A DNA stretch of 64,000 nt from positions 79,006 through 143,005 of the forward strand of contig JAFZNG010000023.1 of assembly GCA_017551025.1 (NCBI GenBank). The letters are read 5' to 3'. A program made the position numbers and the translations under genes. This stretch comes from Paludibacteraceae bacterium. GTDB taxonomy: Bacteria > Bacteroidota > Bacteroidia > Bacteroidales > Paludibacteraceae. The stretch's first letter is position 1, and the number at the start of each line of letters is the position of its first letter. The notes under the pieces were generated by a model that was not told the DNA's origin, searched no databases, and saw only the letters and a list, made by a program, of their open reading frames with translations. Shown here one piece after another: positions 8,381 through 17,026 of the stretch.

Positions 8381-8614
8381 TTACCCGTTTTTATGTGTTT
8401 GCTCTTTTATGGCTAGCGCTAGCCGTAGCCGCGCATTTTCCTCTAAAACGCTAAAAAGTCGCTGCATTAGTACTGCATTTTGCCGATCCGCAGCGCGTAG
8501 CATTTCCAAAAACATTTCGGTATCTGCGCCGGCATACGCAATAGCCGTGCCGCCTTGGCACGCTATTGCCGTACAACCCGCCATTTGCGCTTTTGTTATA
8601 CTGATCATTGTCAC
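8381..8614 (-). CDS. Small helical mobile-element protein
   Basis: 77 residues. An Ala/Thr-rich N-terminus is followed by a predicted coiled helix (MFLEMLRAADRQNAVLMQRL). Unrecognised. Lies between the integrase (13-base gap) and the 261-residue gene (2-base gap), suggesting one transcript. An accessory or regulatory protein of the element is possible. Confidence 0.6.
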   Translation of the reverse strand: MTMISITKAQMAGCTAIACQGGTAIAYAGADTEMFLEMLRAADRQNAVLMQRLFSVLEENARLRLALAIKEQTHKNG

Positions 8615-8627
8615 CCGACATTAGTCA

Positions 8628-9788
8628 TCAAAAAATATTATCCAGTAGGCTCACAGCCTCTTGCTTTTTAGCATCTACTATCTTGGCATATATTTGCGTA
8701 GTCGTTATATCCGCGTGCCCTAATAGTTTGCTAGTCGTGTAAAGATCTGCGCCCTCGGTTAGCAACAGCGTTGCGAACGTGTGACGGGCTGTATGAAAAG
8801 TTACGTGCTTATTGATCCCAGCTGCGGCTGCCAGTTGGCGCACGTGCGCGCTTATTGTTTCGTAACTATTTGCCAAATTACAAAATACCTTGTCACCATC
8901 CGCCGCAGCCCCGCGCTCCGGCATATATGCTTGCGCTTGCTGTGAAATAGGTACATATAGCATTTCTTGCGTTTTCTGCATACGTATCTCTATGCGTTTT
9001 TTTCCTTTGCTTTCGGCTATATTAGCCCACGTTAGCCGGCGCACATCGGATATACGCAAGCCGCAAAAGCAACAAAATAAAAAGGCCTGCTTTGTTGCTT
9101 GGGCCGCAGCCATATAGCGCTGATCATAATCGGGCTGCGCCTCAATTACGCGCTGCAATTCCTCTTTAGTTAGGTAACATCTTTGCGAGGCCGGCACTTT
9201 AATCTTATCACTACTACACAATTGTGTATTGGGATTTTGGGCAATAATACCATTGCGCACAGCCACATTTAAAGCACACACAAAGCGCACATAATAAGCG
9301 CGAGCACTTGAAGCCGTAAGCGCACCCGTCCGCCCTTTATATGTATTAGTCAAAAAATGTGCAAAGCCGGCACAAAAATCTCTATCCGCATCAGCAAGTT
9401 TTGTGCTCTTGCCTGCAAATAACTCTAGCGCCTTTGCCGTGGCCGCATCTAGCAAGCGTAACTTATTACTCTGCTGTGCTTGTGTACGCGGGTAATTTAA
9501 AAGCCACTCTACTAGCAAAATCTTATTGCCCTGCTGCGGTGTTAGGCCTGCCGTGCCTTTGGCTAATTCAATTACGCGCTGCGACTTAATAGCATTTGCC
9601 GCCCGCAGCGTTTGCTCATTTTGCGTGCGGTCGGTTGCTGTGCGCTCGGGTATTATGTACAACTTTAAAAAATCGTACTGCCTTTTCCCGTTTTGATAAA
9701 TGTCTAGGTAAATTGATTTGTTACCATTAGCCAGTTGCTTAAAGCGCAAGCGCACCGGCTCTTTTGCTTTTAAAGATTTACGTGCCAT
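8628..9788 (-). CDS. Tyrosine recombinase (integrase) of Bacteroidota type
   Basis: 386 residues, usual length. The N-terminal arm/core-binding part has the SAM-like helices (KGRTGALTASSARAYYVRF). The catalytic domain carries R245 (CGLRISDVRRLTW), H332-x-x-R335 (FHTARHTFAT), H358 (LLGHADITTTQ) and the nucleophile Y367 (TQIYAKI). All key residues are present, so it should be active. Its promoter is at 9815-9845, inside the right flanking repeat. Expected to catalyse integration and excision of the surrounding element. Confidence 0.93.
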   Translation of the reverse strand: MARKSLKAKEPVRLRFKQLANGNKSIYLDIYQNGKRQYDFLKLYIIPERTATDRTQNEQTLRAANAIKSQRVIELAKGTAGLTPQQGNKILLVEWLLNYPRTQAQQSNKLRLLDAATAKALELFAGKSTKLADADRDFCAGFAHFLTNTYKGRTGALTASSARAYYVRFVCALNVAVRNGIIAQNPNTQLCSSDKIKVPASQRCYLTKEELQRVIEAQPDYDQRYMAAAQATKQAFLFCCFCGLRISDVRRLTWANIAESKGKKRIEIRMQKTQEMLYVPISQQAQAYMPERGAAADGDKVFCNLANSYETISAHVRQLAAAAGINKHVTFHTARHTFATLLLTEGADLYTTSKLLGHADITTTQIYAKIVDAKKQEAVSLLDNIF

Positions 9789-9809
9789 ATTTGTCTATAT
9801 TTTGTTATC

Positions 9810-9849
9810 CGCTGCAAAGGTACTGCTTTTTTTTGATATATGCAAGAAA
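9810..9849. repeat. Right 40-base direct repeat (putative attR)
   Basis: Matches 5391-5430 at 38 of 40 positions. Contains the integrase promoter on the minus strand and the GTACCTTTGC core. Confidence 0.5.
9815..9845 (-). promoter_or_regulatory. Promoter for integrase
   Basis: TTG (9845-9843), 20-base spacer, TACCTTTG (9822-9815). The integrase start codon is 27 bases downstream of the -7 box. Confidence 0.75.
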
Positions 9850-9850
9850 A

Positions 9851-9883
9851 GTAACAAAATAGTAACAAAAAAGTAACAAAAAA
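9851..9883. repeat. Three 11-base direct repeats (possible integrase arm sites)
   Basis: GTAACAAAA(A/T)A begins at 9851, 9862 and 9873, an exact 11-base period. A related stretch, gtaacaaaatagtgacaaaa, lies at 5329-5348 at the other end of the element. Short direct repeats next to an attachment site are typical of integrase arm-type binding. Role inferred. Confidence 0.5.
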
Positions 9884-9888
9884 AGCAT

Positions 9889-9923
9889 AAAAAAAGGAAA
9901 ACAAGCGTTTGTGCTTGCTTTCC
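9889..9923 (-). terminator. Terminator of the MFS/bamA transcript
   Basis: Minus strand: GGAAAGCAAGC (9923-9913), 6-base loop, GCTTGTTTTCC (9906-9896) followed by TTTTTTT. This strong intrinsic terminator marks the chromosomal side of the integrative element. Confidence 0.85.
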
Positions 9924-9992
9924 TAATTACCCCGCATCCCTTTATTTTAGCGGGTTTTGTTATACTTTTGCTTTCCTTTAATGATCTTGGAC

Positions 9993-11363
9993 TTATTTTT
10001 TATTAGGAAGCTCCAATCCATAGTTTTTCTTTTTATCCTCTACCTTGAGTGCAAGGCTCAGCAGGAAGGCCAGTACGCCAAACGACGCAAAGACGATCAT
10101 CGGCACGAGATAGCCGTTCGTGGCTACGCGCAACTTACCAATCAGCAGCGGCACGAGACACAGACCGATATTCTGTACCCAGAAGATCAGGCAGTAGGCC
10201 GAACCCAGCACTTTCTCGTCGATGATCTTCGGTACGCTCGGCCACATAGATGCCGGTACCAGCGAGAAACTTACACCCAGTACCAGGATTGTAACGAGTG
10301 CCAAGGTCTTGCTCGGGAAAGCCGGCAGCACGAAGGCAAACACACTATGGCAGGCGATCATGATCACCGCACCGATCAGCATCATCGACGCTCCCTTACC
10401 CTTGTAGTCGATAAACGCACCCAGGAAGGGCGTCAGCACCATAGCCAGGATCGGGAACCACTTAAACAGACCGGCTGCCTCGGCATTACCGATCTGCAGC
10501 GTCTCCTCCAGGAAGTTGGTAGCGAAGCGCTGGAAGGGGAAGATAGCCGAATAATACAGTACGCATAGTAGCGCAATGATCCAGAACATCTTGCTCGAGA
10601 AGATCTGCTTTAGGTCGCTCACGTGGAACTCGTCCTCCGGATCCTTCTCGGCAGTCGCCTCACCGATGGCTACCAACTGATTGTCAAAGCGGTTGTCCAT
10701 CACGGTGAAGACAAAGAAGTTCAAGAGGCCAATAATCAGCAGCAGCGTCGCAAACAGCAGCGGAGCCGTCACGGAGTTGACACCGTCGATAGCAAACCGT
10801 TCGCTGAAAATCGGCGAGAGCCACATAGCGGCAAACACACCCAGACGGGCGATAGCCATCTCCAGACCCATAGCCAGGGCCATCTCCTTGCCTTTGAACC
10901 ACTTAGCCAATATCTTGCTCACCGTCGTACCGGCCATCTCGCAGCCGCAGCCGAAGATCATAAAGCCAAACATAGCGATCTTCGCACTACCCGGCATCGA
11001 GGGCCACCAACTGTTGAGCCACGTTACCGTATTCGCATCCGCCCACGAGATACCCCAGTACTTGATACCCGCACCGATGACCATCAGGCTGGCGGAGAGC
11101 AGACCCGTGAAGCGAACACCCATCTTGTCCAGGATAATACCGGCCAGGATGAGGAAACCGAAGACGTTCAGCAGATACTCACCGGCCGCATACGTACCGA
11201 AGTCACCCTGGTCCCAACTCAGCGTCTTATCCAGCAGAGAGGCCAGCGGCGAGAGAATATCTACGAACATATAGGCGAAGAACATCATCGACGCCACCAG
11301 TACCAGCACCGCCCAACGTGCCAACGCACTATCGCGGAGCGTTTTTTGCATCTTTTCTACCAT
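9993..11363 (-). CDS. Major facilitator superfamily transporter
   Basis: 456 residues with about 12 membrane segments. A basic inter-helix loop (LAKWFKGKEMALAMG) is typical of MFS proteins, and a long cytoplasmic linker (~235-260, EKDPEDEFHVSDLKQIF) separates the two halves. Substrate unknown; the general pattern resembles MFSD1/oligopeptide-like bacterial MFS members. It is the last gene of the DUF6089-uppS-bamA-OmpH transcript, ending before the terminator at 9889-9923. The start may be ATG 11363 or 11351; both overlap the small ORF upstream. Confidence 0.88.
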   Translation of the reverse strand: MVEKMQKTLRDSALARWAVLVLVASMMFFAYMFVDILSPLASLLDKTLSWDQGDFGTYAAGEYLLNVFGFLILAGIILDKMGVRFTGLLSASLMVIGAGIKYWGISWADANTVTWLNSWWPSMPGSAKIAMFGFMIFGCGCEMAGTTVSKILAKWFKGKEMALAMGLEMAIARLGVFAAMWLSPIFSERFAIDGVNSVTAPLLFATLLLIIGLLNFFVFTVMDNRFDNQLVAIGEATAEKDPEDEFHVSDLKQIFSSKMFWIIALLCVLYYSAIFPFQRFATNFLEETLQIGNAEAAGLFKWFPILAMVLTPFLGAFIDYKGKGASMMLIGAVIMIACHSVFAFVLPAFPSKTLALVTILVLGVSFSLVPASMWPSVPKIIDEKVLGSAYCLIFWVQNIGLCLVPLLIGKLRVATNGYLVPMIVFASFGVLAFLLSLALKVEDKKKNYGLELPNKK

Positions 11364-11454
11364 AGTTGTAGGAATATGAATGTTTCTTTTTCAGCCATTC
11401 GGCCTTTTTCTTTTCGTACTCAGCATAGTGAGTCTCCAGATAGCCGTCGGCCAT
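11329..11454 (-). CDS. Small charged protein (41 residues) coupled to OmpH
   Basis: Starts 1 base after the OmpH stop codon (TAA T ATG), which argues for translational coupling. The sequence begins MADGYLETHYAEYEKKKAEW and is rich in Lys, Glu and Tyr. It resembles small Bacteroidota proteins of the type MADxxLE..xxDYxxxK that are often left unannotated. It ends inside the MFS gene (35-base overlap in another frame). Function unknown. Confidence 0.55.
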   Translation of the reverse strand: MADGYLETHYAEYEKKKAEWLKKKHSYSYNYGRKDAKNAPR

Positions 11455-11455
11455 A

Positions 11456-11947
11456 TTATTTCAGGCCGAGTGCTTTCTTAACGGCAGGAGTGATATCTAC
11501 GGCATCCTTGCCTACGTAGAGCATCGCCTGTGCATCCAGCACGTAGCTCAGACCCTTAGCCTTGGCCTCTGCCTCGATAGCCTTCATTACTTTCTCCTGG
11601 ATGGGTTGCATCAGTTTGGTCTGCTCTTCCTGCAGTGCCTGACGCGAGAACTCTACGAATTTCTGTACGCGGCTGTCCAGGTCCTGCAGCTCCATCAGCT
11701 CTTTGTTGCGAGCCGCATCACCCAGCAGGTTGGCTTTCTCCTGGAAGGCCTGATAACGGGTCTGCAACTCCTGTTGCATCTGCTCCACCTCCTGCTTGTA
11801 CTCAGCCTCCTTGGCTTCGAGTGCTTTCTGCGCCTCTGCCAGTTCCGGCATAGCGGCAATGATCTCGGTGGAATTAACGTGTCCAATCTTCTGCGCCATA
11901 GCCATCATCGGCAACATAAGCGCGAGTGCTAAAAATAATTTTTTCAT
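11456..11947 (-). CDS. OmpH/Skp-family periplasmic chaperone (second copy)
   Basis: 163 residues with signal peptide (MKKLFLALALMLPMMAMAQ). The OmpH core follows: IGHVNSTEIIAAMPE, a long helical tentacle region (~35-125) and a C-terminal strand (LSYVLDAQAMLYVG). Such proteins hold outer-membrane proteins soluble on the way to BamA. It is the second of two OmpH genes downstream of bamA, the usual Bacteroidales order. Confidence 0.93.
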   Translation of the reverse strand: MKKLFLALALMLPMMAMAQKIGHVNSTEIIAAMPELAEAQKALEAKEAEYKQEVEQMQQELQTRYQAFQEKANLLGDAARNKELMELQDLDSRVQKFVEFSRQALQEEQTKLMQPIQEKVMKAIEAEAKAKGLSYVLDAQAMLYVGKDAVDITPAVKKALGLK

Positions 11948-12012
11948 CTTGTCTTGTTATTATGTTAATATATATTTTTTGCTTCTTGTCCGTACAAATA
12001 TAGTGCCAAACC

Positions 12013-12531
12013 TTATTTCGCACCAAGTTTTCTCAGTACCTGATCCGAAATATCCAGTTTCGAGGACATATATATCAGGGCCGGATCGGCGGAACGGTCA
12101 CGAACGATATCGATACGTTTCTCCTCGGCCAGTCCCTGGATAGCGGCATAGATCTCGTCCTGGATAGGCTTGATGAGTGCCTCGCGTTTCTTGTAGTACT
12201 CACCGTCCTGACCGAAGTACTTGCGCTTCAGTTCCAGCACCTCCTGCTCTTTCTTTACGATCTCCTCCTCGCGACGGCGACGCATGTCGTCCGTGAGGAA
12301 GATCTGCTCGGTCTGGTAATTCTGCGCCAGCAGACGCGCCTCCTGCTCTAGGGCCTCGATCTCTTTCTGCCAACGCTTCGAGATCATGTTCAGCTGATCG
12401 TTGGCGGTCTCGTACTGCGGCAGGTTCTTAAGTATATACTGCAGGTCGATATACGCTACCGTCTGATCCTTAGCCATCATCGCGCCACAACTCATCAGCG
12501 CCGCGAATAATATAAAAAGTATCTTTTTCAT
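12013..12531 (-). CDS. OmpH/Skp-family periplasmic chaperone (first copy)
   Basis: 172 residues with signal peptide (MKKILFILFAALMSCGAMMA). YIDLQYILKNLPQYE opens the OmpH domain, followed by a long charged helical hairpin and the C-terminal IDIVRDRSADPALIYM strand region. It lies between bamA and the second OmpH gene. The 85-base gap to bamA is filled by short repeats. Confidence 0.93.
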   Translation of the reverse strand: MKKILFILFAALMSCGAMMAKDQTVAYIDLQYILKNLPQYETANDQLNMISKRWQKEIEALEQEARLLAQNYQTEQIFLTDDMRRRREEEIVKKEQEVLELKRKYFGQDGEYYKKREALIKPIQDEIYAAIQGLAEEKRIDIVRDRSADPALIYMSSKLDISDQVLRKLGAK

Positions 12532-12544
12532 AATCAGTCTTTAT

Positions 12545-12616
12545 TCTTTCAGTGCAACGGTCTTTACTCTATCAGGCGAAGCCGGTCTTTGCTCTTTCAG
12601 GCCGAAGGCCGGTCTA
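12545..12616. repeat. Three copies of the interspersed AGCGAAGCGGTC-type repeat
   Basis: Plus strand: ctttcagtgcaacggtcttt, atcaggcgaagccggtcttt and ctttcaggccgaaggccggtct, in tandem. The central part forms small covarying hairpins (GGC-gaa-GCC, GGCC-gaa-GGCC). They fill the bamA-OmpH gap. Confidence 0.7.
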
Positions 12617-15265
12617 TCACAGCTCCTGTCCCAGCACGAAGTGGAACTGGCTGCCGCCATACTGGTCACTACCGTTGATCTTGTCGAATCCGTAACCCCA
12701 GTCTACACCCAGCAGTCCGAACATCGGCAGGTACACACGTACACCTACGCCGGCCGAACGCTTCAGGTTAAACGGGTTGTAATCCTTGATCGACGAGAAG
12801 CAGTTACCGGCCTCTACGAAGGCGAGCGCCCAGATCGTAGCCGACTGCTGCAGCGAGATCGGATAACGCAGCTCCATCGTGAACTTGTTATATACGTAGC
12901 CCATGTTACGACCCGTCGTTATGTCGTACGGCGTGAGCGAACCCGAGGAATAACCACGCATCGCAACGTATTCCGTCGAGTACGAGGTATAACTCGACAT
13001 ACCGTCACCACCCATATAGAACGACTCAAACGGCGACTTCAGATACTGGTTGTAACTGCCCAGGTAGCCGAATTCCGCACGCGTCATCAGCACCAGTTTG
13101 CTGTCCGGCGTGAGAGGCGTAAACACCTTACCCGTGAATTTCCACTTATGATACTCTATCAGGTGGTATTTCTCGTTGTTGGTCATCTGGCTGTAGTCCT
13201 TGTTGGGCGTGAAGGCCGAATACGGCGGCGTGATCTTCAGGCCGAGCGTGAACTGACTACCGCGACGCGTATAGATCGGGTTGTCGATCGACGAACGCGA
13301 GATCTGCAGGTTGAGCGCCAGGTTATGACTCGTACCGTCCGAGATCAATAGGTACGGCCAGTCCTTCATCATGTACAGCTGATAACTCAGCTCTCCGTAG
13401 AACGTGAAGTAGTCGTCCGGCCAGCGCAAACGCTTACCGTAACCGATCGACACACCGAAGGTCCTAAGGTACTTGTCCGGGTCCGACTCCGACTCCGCCA
13501 ACTGCTGGTAGTAGTTCGAGTTGCCCGAGTAGTAGTAATAATCCGAATAGGTATTATATAGGTTCTGGTAAGCCTGGTAGTAACGGTTGGAATAACCCGT
13601 CTGCGAGGCGAAGTAGATGCTCGCACTCAGGCTGTTCGGACGTTTACCACCCAACCAGGGCTCCAGGAACGACAAGCTGGCGTAGGTATAGTACACACCG
13701 TTCGTCCTGGCGTTGATCGAGAAGGTCTGACCCTCACCCTGCGGCACGATACGGTACGATTTCTTGTTGAATAGGTTCTGGATGGCGAAGTTGGTGAACT
13801 TCAGTCCGATCGATCCTACCAGTCCCGTCGCACCCCAACCGAGCGAGAACTCGATCTGGTCACTCGACTTGGTCTCCAACTGATACGTGATATCTACCGT
13901 GCCCTCCTCCGGATTCGGCTGGATATCCGGCACGAGTTTCTCTTGGTCGAAATGACCCATCTGCGCCAACTCACGAAGCGAACGCATGATATCCGACTGC
14001 GAATACAGCTGACCGGGTTTGGTGTACAGTTCGCGGCGCACGACGTGCTCATATACGCGGGTGTTACCGACGATGTTCACCTGGTTGATCGTCGCAGGAC
14101 GACCTTCGTACATACGCATCTCAAAGTCGATCGAGTCGTTCTCTACGCTTACCTCTACCGGCTCTACGTTGAAGAACAGATAACCGTTGTCCGTGTACAT
14201 CTTGCTCACCGCATCGTCGTCGTTCACCAGTCGGTCTTGCAGCATCTTCAGGTTGTACGGATCGCCGGGCTTGATATTCAATATGCTCGTCAGCGCCTCG
14301 CTCGGATAGACCGTATTACCTACCCAGCTGATATTCCGCACGTAGTACTTGTCGCCCTCCGAGATCGTCATGTAGATATCTACGCGCGTCGAGTCCTCGG
14401 GATTGGTCACCACGCTATCCGCTACGATATACGCATCCCGATAGCCGTGCTCGTTGTATTTCTCGATCACGGCACGCTTGTCGTTCTCGTATTCCTCGGT
14501 TACGAATTTCTTCGTGCGGAAGAGGTTCGTGATATGATTGTCGTTGGTCTTCTTCATCGCCCGGTTGATCTGCAGGTGCGTGAGCGCCTCGTTACCGGTG
14601 ATGTATATCTTGCCTACGCGGGTCTTCTGCTTCTTATCTACCAGCACGGCTACGCGTACATAACCCGGATGGTCCTGGTCGGGATACTGACGGATGATCA
14701 CGTCCGCACCGTGGAAACCCTTCTCGGCATAGTATTTCTTGATGACCGTCTTCGTGTTGTCGATGATGTTCGGCGTGAGCTGACTGCCGGCGCGCAGACC
14801 TACCTTCACCTCGATATCCTCCTTCTCGCTCTTCTTCGGACCCTGATAGACTACTTCCGATACCCTCGGACGCTGCTGTAGGGCGATCTCCAGCCATACC
14901 TTGTCGTCCTCTATCTTATTCGCCTTGATCTTCACGTCCGAGAACAAGCCCTGCTTCCAGAAGCGCTTCACGGCTTTCGTGATCTGGTCACCCGGGATCT
15001 CAATCTGGTCTCCTACAGCCAGGCCCGAGAAGCCAATCAGCACAAAGTCCTCATAGCTGTCCGCTCCCGTCACCTGAATATCGGCTATCTCATACGTCTG
15101 ACGATGCAGACCGTACGTGATCGTCGGCAACTGCGCCGAATCGATCGCCGCCGTACCTACAGCCGTCGTATCCTGTGCCGTCGTATCTTGTGCCCGAGCC
15201 GTCAGCCCCATCATTAGGGCACATACTAGCAATATGTATTTAAATCTGTTCACTGGTTTTTCCAA
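12617..15265 (-). CDS. bamA: Outer-membrane protein assembly factor BamA
   Basis: 882 residues. N-terminal signal peptide ([20 protein letters not shown]). Several POTRA domains (~50-470; e.g. [59 protein letters not shown]) are followed by a 16-strand Omp85 barrel with [15 protein letters not shown] and a C-terminal strand. Inserts and folds beta-barrel proteins in the outer membrane. The ATG at 15265 overlaps uppS by 26 bases; a GTG at 15253 (VNRFKY) is an equally plausible start. Confidence 0.97.
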   Translation of the reverse strand: MEKPVNRFKYILLVCALMMGLTARAQDTTAQDTTAVGTAAIDSAQLPTITYGLHRQTYEIADIQVTGADSYEDFVLIGFSGLAVGDQIEIPGDQITKAVKRFWKQGLFSDVKIKANKIEDDKVWLEIALQQRPRVSEVVYQGPKKSEKEDIEVKVGLRAGSQLTPNIIDNTKTVIKKYYAEKGFHGADVIIRQYPDQDHPGYVRVAVLVDKKQKTRVGKIYITGNEALTHLQINRAMKKTNDNHITNLFRTKKFVTEEYENDKRAVIEKYNEHGYRDAYIVADSVVTNPEDSTRVDIYMTISEGDKYYVRNISWVGNTVYPSEALTSILNIKPGDPYNLKMLQDRLVNDDDAVSKMYTDNGYLFFNVEPVEVSVENDSIDFEMRMYEGRPATINQVNIVGNTRVYEHVVRRELYTKPGQLYSQSDIMRSLRELAQMGHFDQEKLVPDIQPNPEEGTVDITYQLETKSSDQIEFSLGWGATGLVGSIGLKFTNFAIQNLFNKKSYRIVPQGEGQTFSINARTNGVYYTYASLSFLEPWLGGKRPNSLSASIYFASQTGYSNRYYQAYQNLYNTYSDYYYYSGNSNYYQQLAESESDPDKYLRTFGVSIGYGKRLRWPDDYFTFYGELSYQLYMMKDWPYLLISDGTSHNLALNLQISRSSIDNPIYTRRGSQFTLGLKITPPYSAFTPNKDYSQMTNNEKYHLIEYHKWKFTGKVFTPLTPDSKLVLMTRAEFGYLGSYNQYLKSPFESFYMGGDGMSSYTSYSTEYVAMRGYSSGSLTPYDITTGRNMGYVYNKFTMELRYPISLQQSATIWALAFVEAGNCFSSIKDYNPFNLKRSAGVGVRVYLPMFGLLGVDWGYGFDKINGSDQYGGSQFHFVLGQEL

Positions 15266-15977
15266 ATCTTCTTTCCCTATTTTGATAATCTACAATGGCC
15301 CGATATAGCTCCTCCGCCGTGAAGTCCGGCCAGAGGCAGTCGGTGAAGTACAGCTCCGAGTATGCCAGTTGCCATAGCAGGAAATTCGAGATCCTTAGTT
15401 CCCCGCTCGTGCGGATCAGCAGATCCGGATCGGGCATCTCGGCGGTGGTCATGAGCGAACTGACCAGTTGCTCGTTGACGTCCTCCGGCCGGAGCTCACC
15501 CGCCTGGGCACGCGCTACGGCCGTCCTGACGGCATGCGTGATCTCCCATCTAGCGGAATAACTCAACGCAATCACCATGCTCAGCCCTGTGTTCTTGCTC
15601 GTCTGCTCGATGCAGCCCACGAATTTCTTGCGCGTCTCTTCGGGCAGTCGGTCCAGGTCGCCGATCGTGAGCAGACGCACATTGTTTTCCATCAGGGTCG
15701 GCGTCTCCTTGACGATCGTATCTACCAGCAGCGCCATCAGCGCATCGATCTCCTCCTTCGGACGGTTCCAGTTCTCGGTGGAGAAGGTATATAGAGTCAG
15801 ATACTCGATCCCCAGTTCCGTGGCGGCTACGGTGATGTTATGTACCGTCTCCACGCCCCGCTTATGACCAAACACGCGGGCCAGTCCCTGGCGCTTTGCC
15901 CAGCGACCGTTACCATCCATGATGATCGCAATATGTCGCGGCAACCGCGCCTTGTCTATTTGTTCTTTATATGTCAT
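15240..15977 (-). CDS. uppS: Undecaprenyl diphosphate synthase (cis-prenyltransferase)
   Basis: Makes the C55 lipid carrier for cell-wall sugars from FPP and IPP. Length 245, normal. [16 protein letters not shown] (catalytic Asp near 21), [13 protein letters not shown], and the substrate-binding [20 protein letters not shown] with YSELYFT are all present. Located between a DUF6089 protein and bamA, the conserved Bacteroidales arrangement linking lipid carrier synthesis and outer-membrane assembly. Confidence 0.98.
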   Translation of the reverse strand: MTYKEQIDKARLPRHIAIIMDGNGRWAKRQGLARVFGHKRGVETVHNITVAATELGIEYLTLYTFSTENWNRPKEEIDALMALLVDTIVKETPTLMENNVRLLTIGDLDRLPEETRKKFVGCIEQTSKNTGLSMVIALSYSARWEITHAVRTAVARAQAGELRPEDVNEQLVSSLMTTAEMPDPDLLIRTSGELRISNFLLWQLAYSELYFTDCLWPDFTAEELYRAIVDYQNRERRFGKTSEQI

Positions 15978-15983
15978 TGTGTT

Positions 15984-16040
15984 GTCTTTTGTCTTTTGTC
16001 TTTGAGCGCAGCGGTCTTTTGTCTTTGAGCGCAGCGGTCT
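15984..16040. repeat. Heptamer run followed by two interspersed repeats
   Basis: GTCTTTT, GTCTTTT, GTCTTTG (15984-16004) lead into two tandem 23-base units carrying TTTGAGCGCAGCGGTCT. The run occupies nearly the whole gap between uppS and the DUF6089 gene. Confidence 0.7.
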
Positions 16041-16046
16041 GTACGC

Positions 16047-16763
16047 TCACCTCGCATACTCGCATCGTACGCAGTGGTGCGTCTCTTTTCCGAACTCAAA
16101 AACCATGCCAAGCGTCAGCTGGCCGGTCAGATCGCAGTTAAACCAGTTGCTCCCGTTCAGCTCGTGCAGGTCGCTCAGCGTCTCGCGCCCCTCCAGTCCA
16201 TCCGTGAAGTAGATATTATGCTGCCATGCTAAGTTCAGTCCTACCCGCGGCGAGAACTTCCATTTCAGTCCGATACCTAGCGGCACGTAGGCGGTCACGC
16301 GGCTCATCGGCTTGTATTCACCACTGCTGTTCTCGCCGCCGTATAGCGTAGCGCCGATGCCGAGGAATATATACGGCGATAGCTGCTTCACGCGCTGGTC
16401 ATATACTACGCCGCCGAAGCGAAAGAAGTTAAACTCACCCATCACGTCTATGTTCACCAGCTGGTTCTCCCACCGCGTGTTCTGTCTGTTCATATCCTCG
16501 TCGTAGTCCCAGCCCGTGATGCGCTGACTCAGGCCCTTCACCTGCAGCGCCCAACGCGGCGTGAACTTATAGCGGAAGTGCAGACCGTAAGCCTCACGCG
16601 GATGCATGAAGATATGCGGGGCGGCATCGCCTACATAGTAACCGCAACCGGCCTGCAGGCCCAGTTCGCACAGGTAGTTCGGCTGCCTGTCGTCCGCCTT
16701 CAACCCCACCGACCACAGCACGGCCAGCAGCATCAATATCCCTATTTTCGTACGCGTTCTCAC
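16047..16763 (-). CDS. DUF6089-like outer-membrane beta-barrel protein
   Basis: 238 residues from the GTG at 16763, 252 if the ATG at 16805 is used. I prefer the GTG for three reasons: it follows AAAAGAGAAC; it gives a clean signal peptide (VRTRTKIGILMLLAVLWSVG); and the ATG would lie only about 12 bases after the expected transcript start. The body is a barrel-like protein (YGLHFRYKFTPRWALQVKGL, YIFLGIGATLYGG, YVPLGIGLKWKFSPRVGLNL). DUF6089 proteins typically precede uppS and bamA in this order. Function unknown. Confidence 0.85.
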   Translation of the reverse strand: MRTRTKIGILMLLAVLWSVGLKADDRQPNYLCELGLQAGCGYYVGDAAPHIFMHPREAYGLHFRYKFTPRWALQVKGLSQRITGWDYDEDMNRQNTRWENQLVNIDVMGEFNFFRFGGVVYDQRVKQLSPYIFLGIGATLYGGENSSGEYKPMSRVTAYVPLGIGLKWKFSPRVGLNLAWQHNIYFTDGLEGRETLSDLHELNGSNWFNCDLTGQLTLGMVFEFGKETHHCVRCEYAR

Positions 16764-16822
16764 GTTCTCTTTTCTGTTCGTCTGTGTACGTGCACATACA
16801 TGCACACTACATAATTAGCGTG

Positions 16823-16853
16823 CAAAATTACAACTTTTTTCTGACATACGCAA
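16823..16853 (-). promoter_or_regulatory. Promoter for DUF6089-uppS-bamA-OmpH-MFS operon
   Basis: TTG (16853-16851), 20-base spacer, TAATTTTG (16830-16823). Confidence 0.78.
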
Positions 16854-16903
16854 ATTTAAGTGCGATTTTTTTGCGAAATCAGCCGTTTTCCGCCCAAAAT
16901 CAC

Positions 16904-16938
16904 CCAAAAAGAAAATACCCGATTTTTAAAATCACGGG
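16904..16938 (-). terminator. Terminator after radA
   Basis: Minus strand CCCG-T-GATTTT A AAAATC-GGG (16938-16918) followed by TATTTTCTTTTTGGG. The stretch 16939-17026 holds a duplicated GATTGACCCTA (positions ~16977 and ~16989) but no gene. Confidence 0.65.
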
Positions 16939-17026
16939 ATATATACATAGTATATATAAGGTCTAGTGGGATACGTGATTGACCCTAGATTGACCCTATA
17001 TACTCAGCAGCAAGGCTTCAAATGAA

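Larger units (their letters stand above)
5391..9849 (-). mobile_element. Compact integrative element (~4.5 kb)
   Basis: Contains a tyrosine recombinase at one end, an excisionase-like HTH gene, a VRR-NUC-type nuclease, a replication-region-like protein and three small unknown genes, all on the minus strand. It lies between the terminator of the MFS gene (9889-9923) and the murF promoter/leader. Near-identical 40-base repeats flank it. Codon and base use differ from neighbours (many Ala/GCN codons and gcgc- and gccg-rich strings). No relaxase, capsid or primase is visible, so it would need a helper or be a remnant. Confidence 0.65.

Noticed and set aside
11456-12531. Two adjacent OmpH genes as an unusual duplication
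   Set aside because: Paired OmpH genes after bamA are the common arrangement in Bacteroidales.
16939-17026. Possible regulatory site from duplicated GATTGACCCTA
   Set aside because: Lies between a terminator and the end of radA, with no gene that it could plausibly control. Too short to judge.
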